Shown here piece after piece: positions 32,385-42,990 of a stretch of 64,000 nucleotides of DNA. Every line of letters starts with the position of its first letter. Position 1 is the stretch's first letter. The notes beneath the pieces were generated by a model. That model was not told the DNA's origin, did not search any database, and saw only the letters and a list, made by a program, of their open reading frames with translations. The DNA is from Phocoena phocoena (taxonomy: Eukaryota > Chordata > Mammalia > Artiodactyla > Phocoenidae), in NCBI RefSeq assembly GCF_963924675.1, contig NC_089231.1, forward strand, positions 70,855,691-70,919,690, in the 5' to 3' direction. The position numbers were made by a program, and so were the translations under genes.

Positions 32385-32960
32385 ATGTAAATGGCAAGCC
32401 CTGAGTTAAGTTTTGTGGATAGAGAGACGAATGAGGCACACCTGGCCTTGGAATCACTCCAACTGCAGGGAGAGGAGACACACATTCCTAACAATAGTTA
32501 AAATGTACCTTAGATCTACTTATAGCAGAAAGAAGTTACAAGTGATCTAGAAGCACAAAGGAGAAAGTGAAATCAGGGAAGGCTTCTTGAAGAGGAAATA
32601 TTCAAGTAGGGTCTTGAAGACTGAATAGAAGTTATCCTGTTAGATGAGGGAGGGCACTGCACCCTGATGGGGGAACAGCACAGGTCAAGACTTTTTCAGA
32701 AAATAGGGCAAAGTCTGGGGTGGTCTGAGTGTCAGCTGTGGGAGAAAAGGGAACCCTGGGGCAGGAAAGCTTGATGGTAAATGGTCTTGGATGCCAAGCT
32801 AAGGTGTCTGGACATGATCCTATGGGCAACAGAAATGGTGTCAATGAGGTTTCAAGGCACAAAAGTGACACAATGGGACCACTGTTTCAGACAATCTCCT
32901 TGGGGCCAGTGTGGAAGCCGGTCTTGGGGGACAGTCATGAAGCTTCCCTTTTGAGAGTAT
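32385..32960 (-). repeat. L2 LINE fragment, long
   Basis: Reverse L2 over more than 500 bp: cagggaaggcttcttgaagag, gtcttgaagactgaatag, ggtcttggatgccaagctaag, gacatgatcctatgggcaac, ggaccactgtttcagac. Decayed reverse-transcriptase-end region. Confidence 0.8.
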
Positions 32961-33074
32961 GGAAGTCCAGACTCCATGCTGGAAGTGCTGAGGATCTCGA
33001 CATGACAATCCATATTCATAGCTTATCCTTTCCTTCACAGTAATAAATGTATTCTCTATGTGTTTAGCTCCTAC

Positions 33075-33235
33075 TCCATTTAGCTGTATGAGCTGGGGAA
33101 AATGACTTAAACCTTCTGTGTTGTGGGTTCCTCATCTAAAAAATGAGATAATACAATCTAATAATATGAGGTAATCTTATGACAATTAAAGGAATCCATA
33201 CATGTATATTAGTTAGAACAATGTCAGGTGCATAA
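33075..33235 (+). repeat. MIR SINE
   Basis: gagctggggaaaatgacttaa, gggttcctcatctaaaaaatg, acaatgtcaggtgcata. Confidence 0.7.
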
Positions 33236-33329
33236 TTTTCAATTTTATTTTAAGTTTAATACAATTATCACTATCATCATCATCACATTTTCAGGGCACA
33301 AAACCCGACTTTGAAATACACTGAATGAT

Positions 33330-33438
33330 ACTAAATCTTGTGAGTATCTCTGTGGAGTGGGTAGCACAAGCATTTTCCTCCATAGATTAGAGACTGAGAG
33401 AATTGCCCAGAGTCACCAGCATAAATAATGGACTTGCA
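33330..33438 (-). repeat. MIR SINE fragment (split by SINE)
   Basis: agattagagactgagagaatt and gcccagagtcaccagcataaa form the reverse MIR core. The remainder is at 33652-33710. Confidence 0.6.
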
Positions 33439-33642
33439 GGGCTTCCCTGGTGGCGCAGTGGTTGAGAGTCCGCCTGCCCATGCAGGGGACACGGGTTCGT
33501 GCCCTGGTCCGGGAGGATCCCACATGCCGCGGAGCGGCTGGGCCCGTGAGCCATGGCCGCTGAGCCTGCGCGTCCGGAGCCTGTGCTCTGCAATGGGAGG
33601 GGCCACGACAGTGAGAGGCCCACGTACTGCAAAAAAAAAAAA
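33439..33642 (+). mobile_element. Compact CHR-type SINE
   Basis: Head ggcttccctggtggcgcagtg, box B region gggttcgtgccctgg, poly-A tail. Target duplication ggacttgca (33430-33438) and gggcttgca (33643-33651). Confidence 0.93.
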
Positions 33643-33651
33643 GGGCTTGCA

Positions 33652-34494
33652 ATCTCAATTCGTGTCTTCTTATGGGTTTCTAGCCATGACCTCTTACACT
33701 AACTCTCAGATCAGGACGTCGCCCCATGCCCTACCTAGAACATGGAAGTCCTTGGAAATGGTCAACTATTTGGACTCTACAATAGCTTGGTCGGTACCGT
33801 GGACAGTGACAGAAATTCTTAAAAGAACTGAGCACTTCAGTGGCAGAGTGACATTCCACCAACCTCATTCTAGCATGACCGCCATCAGTCTTGCAATGAA
33901 TTAAACAGCATCTTCAGGGGGAGTCTGGATGCTTCCTTACTCACTTTATAATTCCATAAGTCACTCCCCCCACCCTACACTCTTATTGTTTATCTTCAGG
34001 GCTAATTCTTTGCTCTGATCACAGTGGGAAGCATGTGTCCAGTTCCTGAACAGTTAATTAAGGTCAAAACTCATTTCCACAAGAAACAGCAGTGAGATTG
34101 AGGCTGCAGACTGTTCTATATCCTTCATTATTCAGGAAACAGGTCTGCGTGTGAGAGGGGTTGGGGAGAAGGTAAGAGAGAAAGAGAAAGTGAAAATTAC
34201 AGAGCACGCTGGTAAACTCACAGGTTAGGCCATTAGGATTACAACTCCAAAAATTTTATGTCTGGGCCAAGAAATGAGGACTGAGAACAAGCCTAAAAGG
34301 TGACAAGTCAGAGGACCATAATACGGTCTACTGGTGACTTAACCACACCTCTACCGAATTTCATCTTAGATGTCCTTCTCTGAAACTAAGGAGGATTCAC
34401 GAATGAACAGTATAAATGGAGTGATTTCTCTCCACTGCCGCTTTTACTAATCCTCAGCATTTGGACTAATTCTGGCCACCAGGAGCCTGTTTGG
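33652..34494. other. Mostly unrecognised
   Basis: The first 60 bp may finish the split MIR. The rest has no repeat or exon I can name. Confidence 0.4.
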
Positions 34495-34710
34495 ATGTTC
34501 ACTGTTGTCTAGTGGAGAAAGAACCTGAGCTGGATGCTGTAGACTTGGGCATGACACCAACTTGGTCTGTTACCCGAACCAGTCCTTTCTCCTTTCTTGG
34601 CTTCAGCATCCACAACTGTCAAAGGCAGATGATATCTATGTTGTGTTTTCTGACGGGTCCAAGTACAAGCATAGATAGAATGACGTAAGCACTTTGAAAA
34701 AGTAACTCAG
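34495..34710 (+). repeat. MIR SINE (diverged)
   Basis: ctagtggagaaagaacctgag, gcttcagcatccacaactgtc, gtaagcactttgaaaaagt are in MIR order but weak. Confidence 0.5.
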
Positions 34711-34754
34711 CACAAGGGAGGTTAGCCCCCATGTTTAGTACTGATCACAACTAA

Positions 34755-34902
34755 TTTAGTAAGTATCTGTTTCTGTCCTTCTTTTCTACATGAAGGGAAG
34801 CTCCTTGAGAACAGGAACTCTGTCTCATTCATCCTTGGCTCCTTAGCACCCAGCACAGTGCCCTGTACAGAGTGGTCCTCACTAAACGTTTGCAGAACAA
34901 CA
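34755..34902 (+). repeat. L2 LINE 3' end
   Basis: gaagctccttgagaacaggaac, cttggctccttagcacccag, acagtgccctgtacagagtgg, cactaaacgtttgcagaac. Confidence 0.88.
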
Positions 34903-34904
34903 GT

Positions 34905-35120
34905 CAGGAAAGCCTAACAGTTAAATGCTTGAGCTGTGTTGTCAGAAAATCAGGGTCATGTGCTGGCTCTGCTGCATCTCAGCAGTGTGACCTTGGGCAA
35001 GTCTCTTAACCTCTCTCATCCTCAGTCTGAACATCTGTAAAAGGGTGATGACTCCTCTCTGGGTCGTTGGGAATGGTAAATGAGGCCACGAATATAAAGC
35101 ATTTGGGAAAGTTTCTGGTA
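34905..35120 (+). repeat. MIR SINE, near full length
   Basis: gtgctggctctgctgcatctc, agtgtgaccttgggcaagtc, tcctcagtctgaacatctg. It directly follows the L2 end. Confidence 0.88.
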
Positions 35121-35319
35121 TCTAGGCAACCAAGCTTAGCTAACGTATTTGTCTTCCATGTTCTAATTTTTGCATTGTGGGCCATTAAAGGGTTTCGCAA
35201 GGGAACCTACAATCGCCAAGTGGGAGCTCTGCCATTTTTTGCGTGGCTATTCCAAATCCATTTCAATCTGACTGTTTCATCAGCCAGAGGATATCCACAA
35301 ATAGCAAGAGTGTGCAGGT

Positions 35320-35470
35320 GCCGTAGGAAGGTGGACAGATCTCAGATCTGCCACTCACCTGCTGAGTGACTCCATGCCAATTGCTTTCTATCTCCTGGCC
35401 TTAGTTTTCCTACAGGTAAAGAGGTGGCCAGGATTGGTTTCTAAGCCTACCCTGCTGTTCTAAGTGCCAT
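35320..35470 (+). repeat. MIR-like SINE fragment
   Basis: agatctgccactcacctgctg, tgagtgactccatgccaattg, ggccttagttttcctacag. Confidence 0.6.
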
Positions 35471-36049
35471 GAATAATCTCTGTGCTAAAAAAAGGTCATC
35501 CTTTCAGAAACCCCTGCAGCTGTTCCCAGGGAGGAGTGGAACATAATAGAACAAGGGATGCTTGCTTTGGACAGAGCCAAGGGGATCCCTTGGGCATCAG
35601 TGTTGATGACCCAGCCCAGGGCTGGGCTGCCTGAAAGACACAATTCACAGCAGAAACCAGAGACAGCGCTCCACATTTCATTTGGGGGAAATCTGAGCCT
35701 GAGGGCTCTCCTGGATCCCACCCCCATTTCCCCAAGGAGTCATTTTACTCAGCAACACATTTCCCTGAGCTGATCACTCTCTTTAAAAGAAGTCATCAGT
35801 GACTGTGATTCAGCAGAGACCACTGCTGCTCTACGGAAAAGGACGTGGACCCACTGTCTTTACGGAAATGAAATGCCTGCTCAGGGAATTGAGCAAAAAC
35901 AAACAAAACCAAAACAAAACTCAGAGTCAACTTTTCCTTACCCCCTTCAAAAATTAGAGACAGCATGCCAATCTTGAGTTTTCAGCAGTCCTGGGAGCTG
36001 GGATCCCTTTGGATGGCCTCAACAGTAACTGAAAATGTCCCAGACAAGA
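35471..36049. other. No recognisable feature
   Basis: Unique-looking sequence with an A/C-rich run (aaacaaaaccaaaac) near 35895. Confidence 0.4.
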
Positions 36050-36145
36050 CTCAGGAGTTGAGTCAGGTATGCCTTTGCCATTGACAAGCTAGGTGACTTC
36101 AGGCAAATACTCTCTTTTCCCTGAGTCTGGTACTCAGTGCCTGCT
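36050..36145 (+). repeat. MIR SINE fragment
   Basis: aggagttgagtcaggtatgcc, aagctaggtgacttcaggc, ttccctgagtctggtactc. Confidence 0.55.
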
Positions 36146-36194
36146 CTGGCTCATTTTTCCCTAACACAAAAGTAAGTAATAGAAATTGTCTAGG

Positions 36195-36470
36195 ATGGGT
36201 CGGATGTATTGACTCTGAGTCCAGCACTGTCCTAGGTGCTGGGGAATGCAACAAGGTGTAGTTGCTGCCTGCCTGGAGCTGATGATTGAAGGAAGCAGAG
36301 GGATGGCAAAGTAAGTAGATAATTGCTTTACCATGAGATAAATGCAGAGCTGGAGAAAGTACAGGTACCTTGGGGAGATATAAGGACTGTGTGTGTGTGT
36401 GTGGGGGGAAGGGGAATCAGAGAAGCTTTCCCAGAGAATGGGCATCTAAATCGAAATTTGAAGGGAGAAC
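36195..36470 (-). repeat. L2 LINE 3' fragment with (TG)n
   Basis: ccagcactgtcctaggtgctg, ggggaatgcaacaaggtg, agaagctttcccagagaatg. A gtgtgtgtgtgtgtg tract sits at 36389-36403. Confidence 0.75.
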
Positions 36471-36474
36471 AATC

Positions 36475-36695
36475 ATAACTATGATTTTTGAGTACTTACT
36501 ATATGACAGGTAAAGAGTTATTCCATTAAACTCTTAAAATATTTTCTGAGGCAGGTAGTATTATTATCCTCATCTTAGGGACAAGGAAACGGAGGCTCAG
36601 AGAGATTAAGTCACTCTCCCACAGCTGCACAGCTAAGAAGTGACAAAGCTGGGTTTGGTCCCCATGCATTCACCAGCCAGTACCCCACCTCTCGA
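36475..36695 (-). repeat. MIR SINE
   Basis: gagtacttactatatgacagg, gtagtattattatcctcatc, ggaaacggaggctcagagag, gctgcacagctaagaagtg. Well kept. Confidence 0.88.
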
Positions 36696-36755
36696 AGCTG
36701 AAGCTGGCCAAGCAATGAGATGGTGAGAGAGAGCTCAAGGTAAAACAGTACAAGT

Positions 36756-36985
36756 GGGGCTTCCCTGGTGGCGCTTCCCTGGTGGCACAGTGGTTGGGAG
36801 TCCGCCTGCCGATGCAGGGGACACGGGTTCGTGCCCTGGTCTGGGAAGATCCCACATGCCGCAGAGCGGCTGGGCCCGTGAGCCATGGCCGCTGAGCCTG
36901 CGCATCTGGAGCCTGTGCTCCGCAACGGGAGAGGCCACAGCGGTGAGAGGCCCACGTACCTCAAAAAAACAAAACAAAACAAAAC
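36756..36985 (+). mobile_element. Compact CHR-type SINE with duplicated head
   Basis: The head contains gcttccctggtggc twice in tandem (36758-36771 and 36772-36785) before acagtggttgggagtccg. The tail is (aaaac)n. Target duplication aaaacagtacaagt (36742-36755) and aaaacagtacgagc (36986-36999). Confidence 0.95.
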
Positions 36986-36999
36986 AAAACAGTACGAGC

Positions 37000-37160
37000 A
37001 AAAGTACATGGGTGGCAGAGCAGTGAGTCTGGGGAAGTGAAATCTGTGGACACTGGCTGGAATGCAGTGTGTGTGGTGGGGAGGGTCAAGGAGAAAGCTG
37101 GTGGCACCTGATGAGGCCAAAGAGAAAGGTAAAGTTTACGATAAGAAATAGACTGCCTCT
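37000..37160. other. Spacer between SINEs
   Basis: Unique-looking 160 bp. It includes the left target copy of the next SINE. Confidence 0.5.
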
Positions 37161-37482
37161 GGGCTTCCCTGGTGGCGCAGTGGTTGAGAATCTGCCTGCC
37201 ATTGCAGGGGACACGGGCTCGAGCCCTGGTCTGGGAAGATCCCACATGCCGCAGAGCAACTAGGCCCGTGAGCCACAACTACTGAGCCTGCACGTCTGGA
37301 GCCTGTGCTCCTCAACAAGAGAGGCCGCAATAATGAGAGGCCCGCGCACCGCAATGAGGAGTGGCCCCCACCTGCTGCAACTAGAGAAAGCCCTCGCACA
37401 GAAACGAAGACCCAACACAGCCATAAATAAATAAATAAAACTTTATTTAAAAAATGGCAAAATTCCTTAAAAAAAAAAAAAA
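37161..37482 (+). mobile_element. Long CHR-type SINE
   Basis: Head gggcttccctggtggcgcag, box B region gggctcgagccctgg, one cacaactactga unit, gaagacccaacacagcc, A-rich tail. Target duplication aagaaatagactgcct (37143-37158) and aagaaagagactgcct (37483-37498). It combines a compact-like middle with the long 3' end. Confidence 0.93.
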
Positions 37483-37498
37483 AAGAAAGAGACTGCCT

Positions 37499-37985
37499 TG
37501 AGGCACAAAGAAGCCGCTAAAGAGTGTCCGGCATCAGAGAGCTACTGTCAGGCCTGCTATTTTGAAAACCCATTCTGGCTGTCCTGTTGACAATGGGGCT
37601 TCCCTGGCTGGTGCTGATGGCCAGGGGACTTGGCCACGAAAGACAGTGAGATGTCACCCCCCAGGAGAGTGATGCTCAACCAGCCTCTGCAGCCCTCACG
37701 CACTGTCATTTTTCTCCATGCCATGACCCCACGAGCTTCTATTTCATCACTGTGACATCTCCCAACGGGTCAGACCCCTCAGTTAGGAGCCCAATGTTCC
37801 AGGACAGCCACGGCCAGAGGCCCGTTGGTGTTTAGCACAAAGGACCACCTGCTACTTGGCATCCAATTCCCAGTCCCAGTTTGGGGGAGACTCCCACCGA
37901 GAAAGAACTGATGATACTGTGGAGAAAGACCAGAAGGCAACAATGGATGCAAGTTCAACATTTGCTTCCTTATGCAAGCTGTGCT
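37499..37985. other. No recognisable feature
   Basis: Unique-looking sequence. Confidence 0.4.
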
Positions 37986-38075
37986 CCCTGCTAGATTGGT
38001 GGGTGACAGCTGATTTGGAGCCTCAGTTTTCCCATCTGTAAAACGAACTGGTTAAAGAAGGTCCATGTTTTCCAA
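37986..38075 (+). repeat. MIR or L2 core fragment
   Basis: ggagcctcagttttcccatct and gtaaaacgaactggttaaag match the shared MIR/L2 3' core. Confidence 0.6.
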
Positions 38076-38550
38076 AGTATATTCCAACAAAATGGATATA
38101 TGAGGTGCTCCTTGGGAAAAAGATCCTGTGACCAAATAATTCTGGGGAAAGCTGCCTGTTATGACCCTCTTCAGGAGACTCACATCACACATTGGTACAT
38201 TAAAGGCTCGGACAAGTCCTGCCGGAAGGACGTTTGCTTAAACCATAGGCCCTTATACTTGATAATGGACTTTTCTGATATAATATCTCTGAGCATCATA
38301 GCAAACTAGTGTCCTGTGGCACCCACACAGGGAAATTTTGGAATGGATGCTGTCTAATTTCCATGCTCTGAGTTTAAGATTAAGAGCTCCTGGAGGTCAG
38401 AGATAATACCTTACACAGCAGGTGCAAACAAAATATAGCTGAGAGGAAGAAGTTCATAATTGCCTGACACCTATGCAGATTCTAAAGATAATCCTTAATC
38501 GTTATCTGTATTTCACCAGGTGCTATATGATGCACATGGTAATTTCTAGA
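38076..38550. other. Unrecognised; possible DNA-transposon relic
   Basis: The start ttttccaaagtatattccaac and gtgtcctgtggcacccacac near 38309 resemble hAT-type ends, but no family is named with confidence. Confidence 0.3.
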
Positions 38551-38554
38551 GCCA

Positions 38555-38650
38555 ATTTTTGATCACCTACAATGTGCCAGTGTTGGGGGCTGCAGCTATG
38601 ACTGTCCTCTAGCAGTTTCCAGCCTCTGGGGGACCAGAGCTAAACACAGT
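38555..38650 (-). repeat. L2 LINE 3' fragment (split)
   Basis: gatcacctacaatgtgccag and gtttccagcctctgggggac are the reverse L2 end. More reverse L2 follows at 39125 after an insert. Confidence 0.65.
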
Positions 38651-39124
38651 GCCATAATGGACATCCGTACAGAGGATGGTGGGTGCTGGGCATCTTTTGT
38701 CTGCCCTCTACACTTCACCCTGCTCTGGCCTCCAGAGGCCAGCCCATATGGACTGCATCAGCAGACCCCCTTGTCTTTTGCTGCCAGCTGTGTTCTGCCA
38801 ATGAAAGGCACCAACAAGATACGGGACAGCAGGAGGAAAGTGAGGTTGGGGGTTTATCCTCCTGGCTCCCTCCCTGATGCATCACTAGGAGGTGAGGCTG
38901 TCAGGGAGTCCTACTGTTCTATCCTCTGTGAGTTTTGTAACTGTTCCTCCCTTTGCAGCTTCAGATCTTGGGTAACGGTTCCCCGGTGTTTTTAGCCCAG
39001 GTGATGCCCTATATCTAGTTGGTTTCTGGAAACCATGTCCACTGTAATGTATATTGCACTGTAAATAATCCCTTTATTAAAGCCGCCTCATATTGTCCAG
39101 TTTGAGTGTTTTCAACTGAGAGCC
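38651..39124. mobile_element. Unclassified insert in L2 (LTR-like)
   Basis: A 470-bp block ending ataatccctttattaaagcc between two pieces of one reverse L2. The A/T-rich end with ttattaaag suggests an LTR polyadenylation region. Family unknown. Confidence 0.4.
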
Positions 39125-39345
39125 TCATTAATACATGAGATGAACAGGGAGAGCAGAGTGGTGGGGATGCAGAGTTGGGGCAAGGAGTTAATCCTTGGGA
39201 TAAGAGGGTGATGATCAGTAAAGGCTTCACAAAGGAGTGGACATTTGAGTTGGGTTTTGAAGGCTCAATAGGAGTTGCCTAGGTAGATGTTATTTTGAGG
39301 AGGGAGACACCTGAACAAAAGTAAAGGGGTATGAAGAGACATAGT
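39125..39345 (-). repeat. L2 LINE fragment
   Basis: ggcttcacaaaggagtggac, atttgagttgggttttgaagg, ctcaataggagttgcctagg. Confidence 0.8.
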
Positions 39346-40174
39346 ATTTGGGGGGAACAACTAAAAGTTAAATGATGCTGGCTTTTCTTCAAAATCGTCC
39401 TCCCATGCCTCCGAAAATGGCCATCTTGGAAGATGCAGAGGCATGCTATGGTCACAAATATTTCAAAATTCAGTGACAAAGTTGTGGCAAATGAGGCCTG
39501 CTCAGAGACTGCAAACAAACAGTCTGTGGGCCAGTTCAGCCCCTTGAAGAGTTCTATTGTACTCACAAAGATCCTTAGGAAAACTCAAGCTAAAACTTAA
39601 GAATAGAAATATTTTACTTCAAAATTCTGGTTTCTCTTTCTTAAAAAATGAGACAAGCTGGCAGTACCGTTCCTGCCTTCCCATCTGGCAGCAATAGTTG
39701 GAGCTGGAAGGCTCCCTCTCCAAGGCTCGGCATAGGGCCTAAACTTTGCCACAGTCCCCACCACTCCCTATTGCCTCCTGACCACACATTTTTTTTTTTT
39801 TTTTTTCCTTGTCCACCAAGCTCTATAAAAATTATCCACCAAGCTCTGTAAGAGTAGACTGATGACCCTGGCTGTAGAGAGTACAGACGCATTTATAAAT
39901 CCTCTCCCCTCCCTTTTCCCTCTGCCCTTGCCTTCGTTAAGCAAAGAACTTTTCAACACTCTGACCTGTCTTCCTCCAGGATCAGCGTCTGGGAGAGGCT
40001 GGAGCATGTTTTTGCCTCACTGTCTTTGTGCAACATATACACAGCCTCGTTTTTAAGTGGCAGAGGGTGGGTTTGATGTGTCTCTTATGATCAGAGCTGG
40101 TGGGATTTTAAAAGTCTGCTCTAGAGGAAAGCCCATTCTTTGATATATGATGCCAGTCCCAGAAGGACTCTGGT
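39346..40174. other. Mostly unrecognised
   Basis: Includes a T run at 39789-39806 and a nearby imperfect duplication of tccaccaagctct (about 39813 and 39835). No repeat family named. Confidence 0.4.
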
Positions 40175-40265
40175 AGCATTAAAATCAGCCCCCTAATTTT
40201 ATAGACGGGAAACAGGCAGAGAGAGTGGTAGGACTCACACAGGCTCATGTAGGAAGTATGTGGGA
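40175..40265 (-). repeat. MIR SINE fragment
   Basis: ccctaattttatagacgggaa, caggcagagagagtggtagg, gactcacacaggctcatg. Confidence 0.6.
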
Positions 40266-40274
40266 AAGAGAAAG

Positions 40275-40450
40275 GAAACAGCATTTGGTGGCTTTATACT
40301 AGGTGCTTTAAAGGCGATGCTTGTGTTCCTCTTACAATCAGTTACATGACAGTTAATTCCATTTTATGAATGAAGGGATGAAAGCTTGGAGCAATGGAGT
40401 GAGATGTCAGAGGCCACACAGCCAAGAAATGGTAATGGTTCTGAACTTGG
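40275..40450 (-). repeat. MIR SINE
   Basis: tatactaggtgctttaaagg, ccattttatgaatgaaggg, gaggccacacagccaagaaatgg. Confidence 0.75.
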
Positions 40451-40639
40451 GGACCCCAGAGTCAAATGGACACAGATGCAAATATAAGCTCTGCTACTGA
40501 CAAGAGGAGATGAGTCATCCAGTGGCTGGTCCCAAAGGAACAATCCCCCTTTCGAGGCTCAGAATGAAGCGGTCCTGAACACTGAAGGTTATCATCATGG
40601 GGACAGCCTCCCTCCCTGTAAGGGAGGATGCTCTAGCAT

Positions 40640-40830
40640 AACTTTAGAACCAGGCAAATATACAGGTTCACATAACCACTCTTCTCTTTATTAGCTTTGG
40701 GTCCTTGGCTAAAACCCATCCCCTCTCTGGGCCTTAGGGTCCTAATCTCTAAAGTGAGAACATTACCTCTCTCATAGAACAGTTAAGATGATTAATGCAA
40801 TGCTGTTGTAAAGTGCCTTGTAAATTGTGG
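40640..40830 (+). repeat. MIR SINE
   Basis: agctttgggtccttggctaaa, ctctctgggccttagggtcc, acagttaagatgattaatg, tgttgtaaagtgccttg. Confidence 0.7.
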
Positions 40831-41444
40831 ACCCTGCTTGAAAGGTTTGGTCCTGTTTGGGGGGTTCCCAAGCCCATCCACACCTCCAGTGATCCACTAG
40901 AAGCCCTCATGGGACTCAGCACGTCATTGTCTCCACAGCTAAAGTTCATTACAGAGACACAGGCAGGATGTGCAGGCAGCTCAGCAAGGAAGGAGGCACG
41001 GGTAGGGTCTGGAGGAATCCCTGTGCAAGACCCTGTGCTCTCTCCCTCCTGCGGGGGTAGGGGGAGGCGGTCACACAGGGTGCACTCTCCCTCCAGTAGC
41101 AGAAATGCAACCACACATTTTTGATATTTGTTGTAATGCCCCTAGTAGCCTGTTTGAGACTCACAATTTAGGTTGTTTATTGGGGGTTGGTCACATAGAT
41201 TTCTCTGTCTAGGAACTACCAAAATTCCAGGTTCCTAGAAGGAAAGCAACCATAAATCACATTGTACAAATAATCCAGGCCCAGAGAATCAACCTTATCA
41301 GTTAGGGAACAGAGGAAGCATTCTGAAGGTCAAGTTCCCGGATGCCAGCTAAGGACCAACCCTGAAAGCAGGCCTTCCTAAAGATCACAGCCTCAGGCCT
41401 GTTACGTTAACTCTTTTCTGCAAAGACGCCCTTTCAGAGCACTT
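40831..41444. other. No recognisable feature
   Basis: Unique-looking sequence. Open frames on both strands around 40749-41124 (over 100 codons) mirror each other and have no domain. Confidence 0.4.
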
Positions 41445-41620
41445 ACATTCATTCATTCTATGAATCTTTATGGAGGTTCCAATAAGTTTCTGGGAAGATG
41501 AGGCTCTGTGTGTTACGGGGGAGAAAAAGGTGCCGATATCAAGGAATTGGCAGTCTAGGTAGTGAGAGGCACAAAGGGAAAAAAAACAGAAACCAAAAAA
41601 TAATGACAATATAAGCCTAT
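41445..41620 (-). repeat. L2 LINE 3' fragment
   Basis: acattcattcattctatgaatc, aggaattggcagtctaggtag. Diverged. Confidence 0.55.
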
Positions 41621-42109
41621 GCAAGACACTGGTTGGTTTGGTCTACCTGAGTCCCTTCCTTGCTTCTTGAGATAACAGCACCCTCTCTTTCTTTTTGGAG
41701 AACTTTCTCCCCCCACCTCCATACCCCAGACTTACTCTTCTCAGGTAAGGGTGCCAATCACACATGCCACATGCTTGTGCATAGACCAAATTTGGCCAAT
41801 CACAGCCTGTTGGTCATGAATTTGAATTCTGATCAGAGTCACCTGAATTTTGATCAGAAATTTCAATTTCTGTCAGAGACAGAAAGTAGTTGGGACTGTG
41901 TCACCCACGGCAATGTCTTAGAGACCATCCTCCAACTTCTGCTTTTACGATTCCTAAGGTTTCCCTGCTTCCAGAAGCTTCTTCTAGTAACCCCTTGTCC
42001 TAGTTCAAATAAGCCAGGGCCAGCTTTTGATGTGGAGAAGTGTCTTGACTAGGGAAGGAGAGTGATATAGGACACATAGCAAGGACAGCTATATCCTAAC
42101 AGAGTGTGG
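41621..42109. other. Possible old repeat, unassigned
   Basis: gccaatcacacatgccacatg and ggccaatcacagcctgttgg (41754-41812) resemble the ccaatca words of several ancient repeats. I cannot assign it. Confidence 0.3.
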
Positions 42110-42350
42110 GATGAAGGGGGGTGGAATTCAGCTGCAACCACTGAAAGGGGCAGGGAGTGTGTCCCAGGCACAAGAAGCATCACGCTCAAATGTCCACGGT
42201 GAGCCTGAGGGACTGCAAAGTTCAGGGCCTGCGCCCTGCAGGCCATGGGAGGAAGTTTGGGTGGCATCTTGCAGGAAACCATGGCAGGATGTACATTTTG
42301 GGAAGATCATTTTGACTGCAGAGTGGAGGGCTCATGAGTGGAGGTCTGGT
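42110..42350 (-). repeat. L2 LINE fragment (diverged)
   Basis: ggcacaagaagcatcacgctc, ttttgggaagatcattttgac, tgcagagtggagggctcatg fit reverse L2 coding-end words. Confidence 0.6.
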
Positions 42351-42394
42351 GAAAGCCATGATCAAGGTCACTTCCTTTCTCAGAGAACTTTCAG

Positions 42395-42560
42395 ACTCAC
42401 ACTTTCTTGGAATCTTCATCCCATTCCAGAGTGAGGCAGGGCAGGACTTATCTCCACTTTCTAGATGGGAGGATGAAGACCCAAGCAGAGGGAGAGTATA
42501 GTGCACACGACAAAGCTGAACCTCTGATCAGTGACTCCAGGCTCTTATCTGGAGAGTTTG
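42395..42560 (-). repeat. MIR SINE (diverged)
   Basis: cttatctccactttctagatg, gaggatgaagacccaagcag, gtgactccaggctcttatc. Confidence 0.6.
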
Positions 42561-42761
42561 TCATCGCAGTGAGTGAACCAGGGTCTCTCCCTGTGTCCCC
42601 TGAGGTGAGCCGATGGGTCTCAAACTCCAATGAAATAACAACCAGCAAACAATAAAAGAGCAAATTGGGACCAGGTGGGCAAGCAGGAGCAAGGATGGTG
42701 GTAAACTGGTAGCCAACAGGAGGTGTGACCTGATCTATGACTTCTCAAGAGAAGGTGGAAG

Positions 42762-42883
42762 TTTTTTTTTTTTTTGGCTGCACTGCGAGGCATGTGGGAT
42801 CTTAGTTCCCAGACCAGGGATCGAAGCCACGCCCCCTGTAGCGGAAGCACAGAGTCCTAACCGCTGGACCACCAGGGAATTCC
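42762..42883 (-). mobile_element. Short tRNA-derived CHR-type SINE
   Basis: Poly-T then ggctgcactgcgaggcatgtg, gaccagggatcgaagccacg, and reverse head ccaccagggaattcc. No convincing target duplication is seen. Confidence 0.9.
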
Positions 42884-42990
42884 TGAAACGTCCTTATTTC
42901 TGAAGGACTGTGCCGGCCAAACCAAAACATTTTATCCTGCAGGTCGCAAGTCTTCACTTTCTACATTAACTTTCCACAAAGTTCCCAGCT

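Noticed and set aside
33428..33904. 158-codon open frame on the plus strand
   Set aside because: Its first third is a SINE. The rest is unrecognised sequence with no domain.
36611..37120. 169-codon open frame on the minus strand
   Set aside because: It runs from a MIR through a SINE into flanking sequence, so it is a chance join across repeats.
41660..42052. 130-codon open frame on the plus strand
   Set aside because: Contains words of ancient repeats, has no domain and no supporting splice sites.
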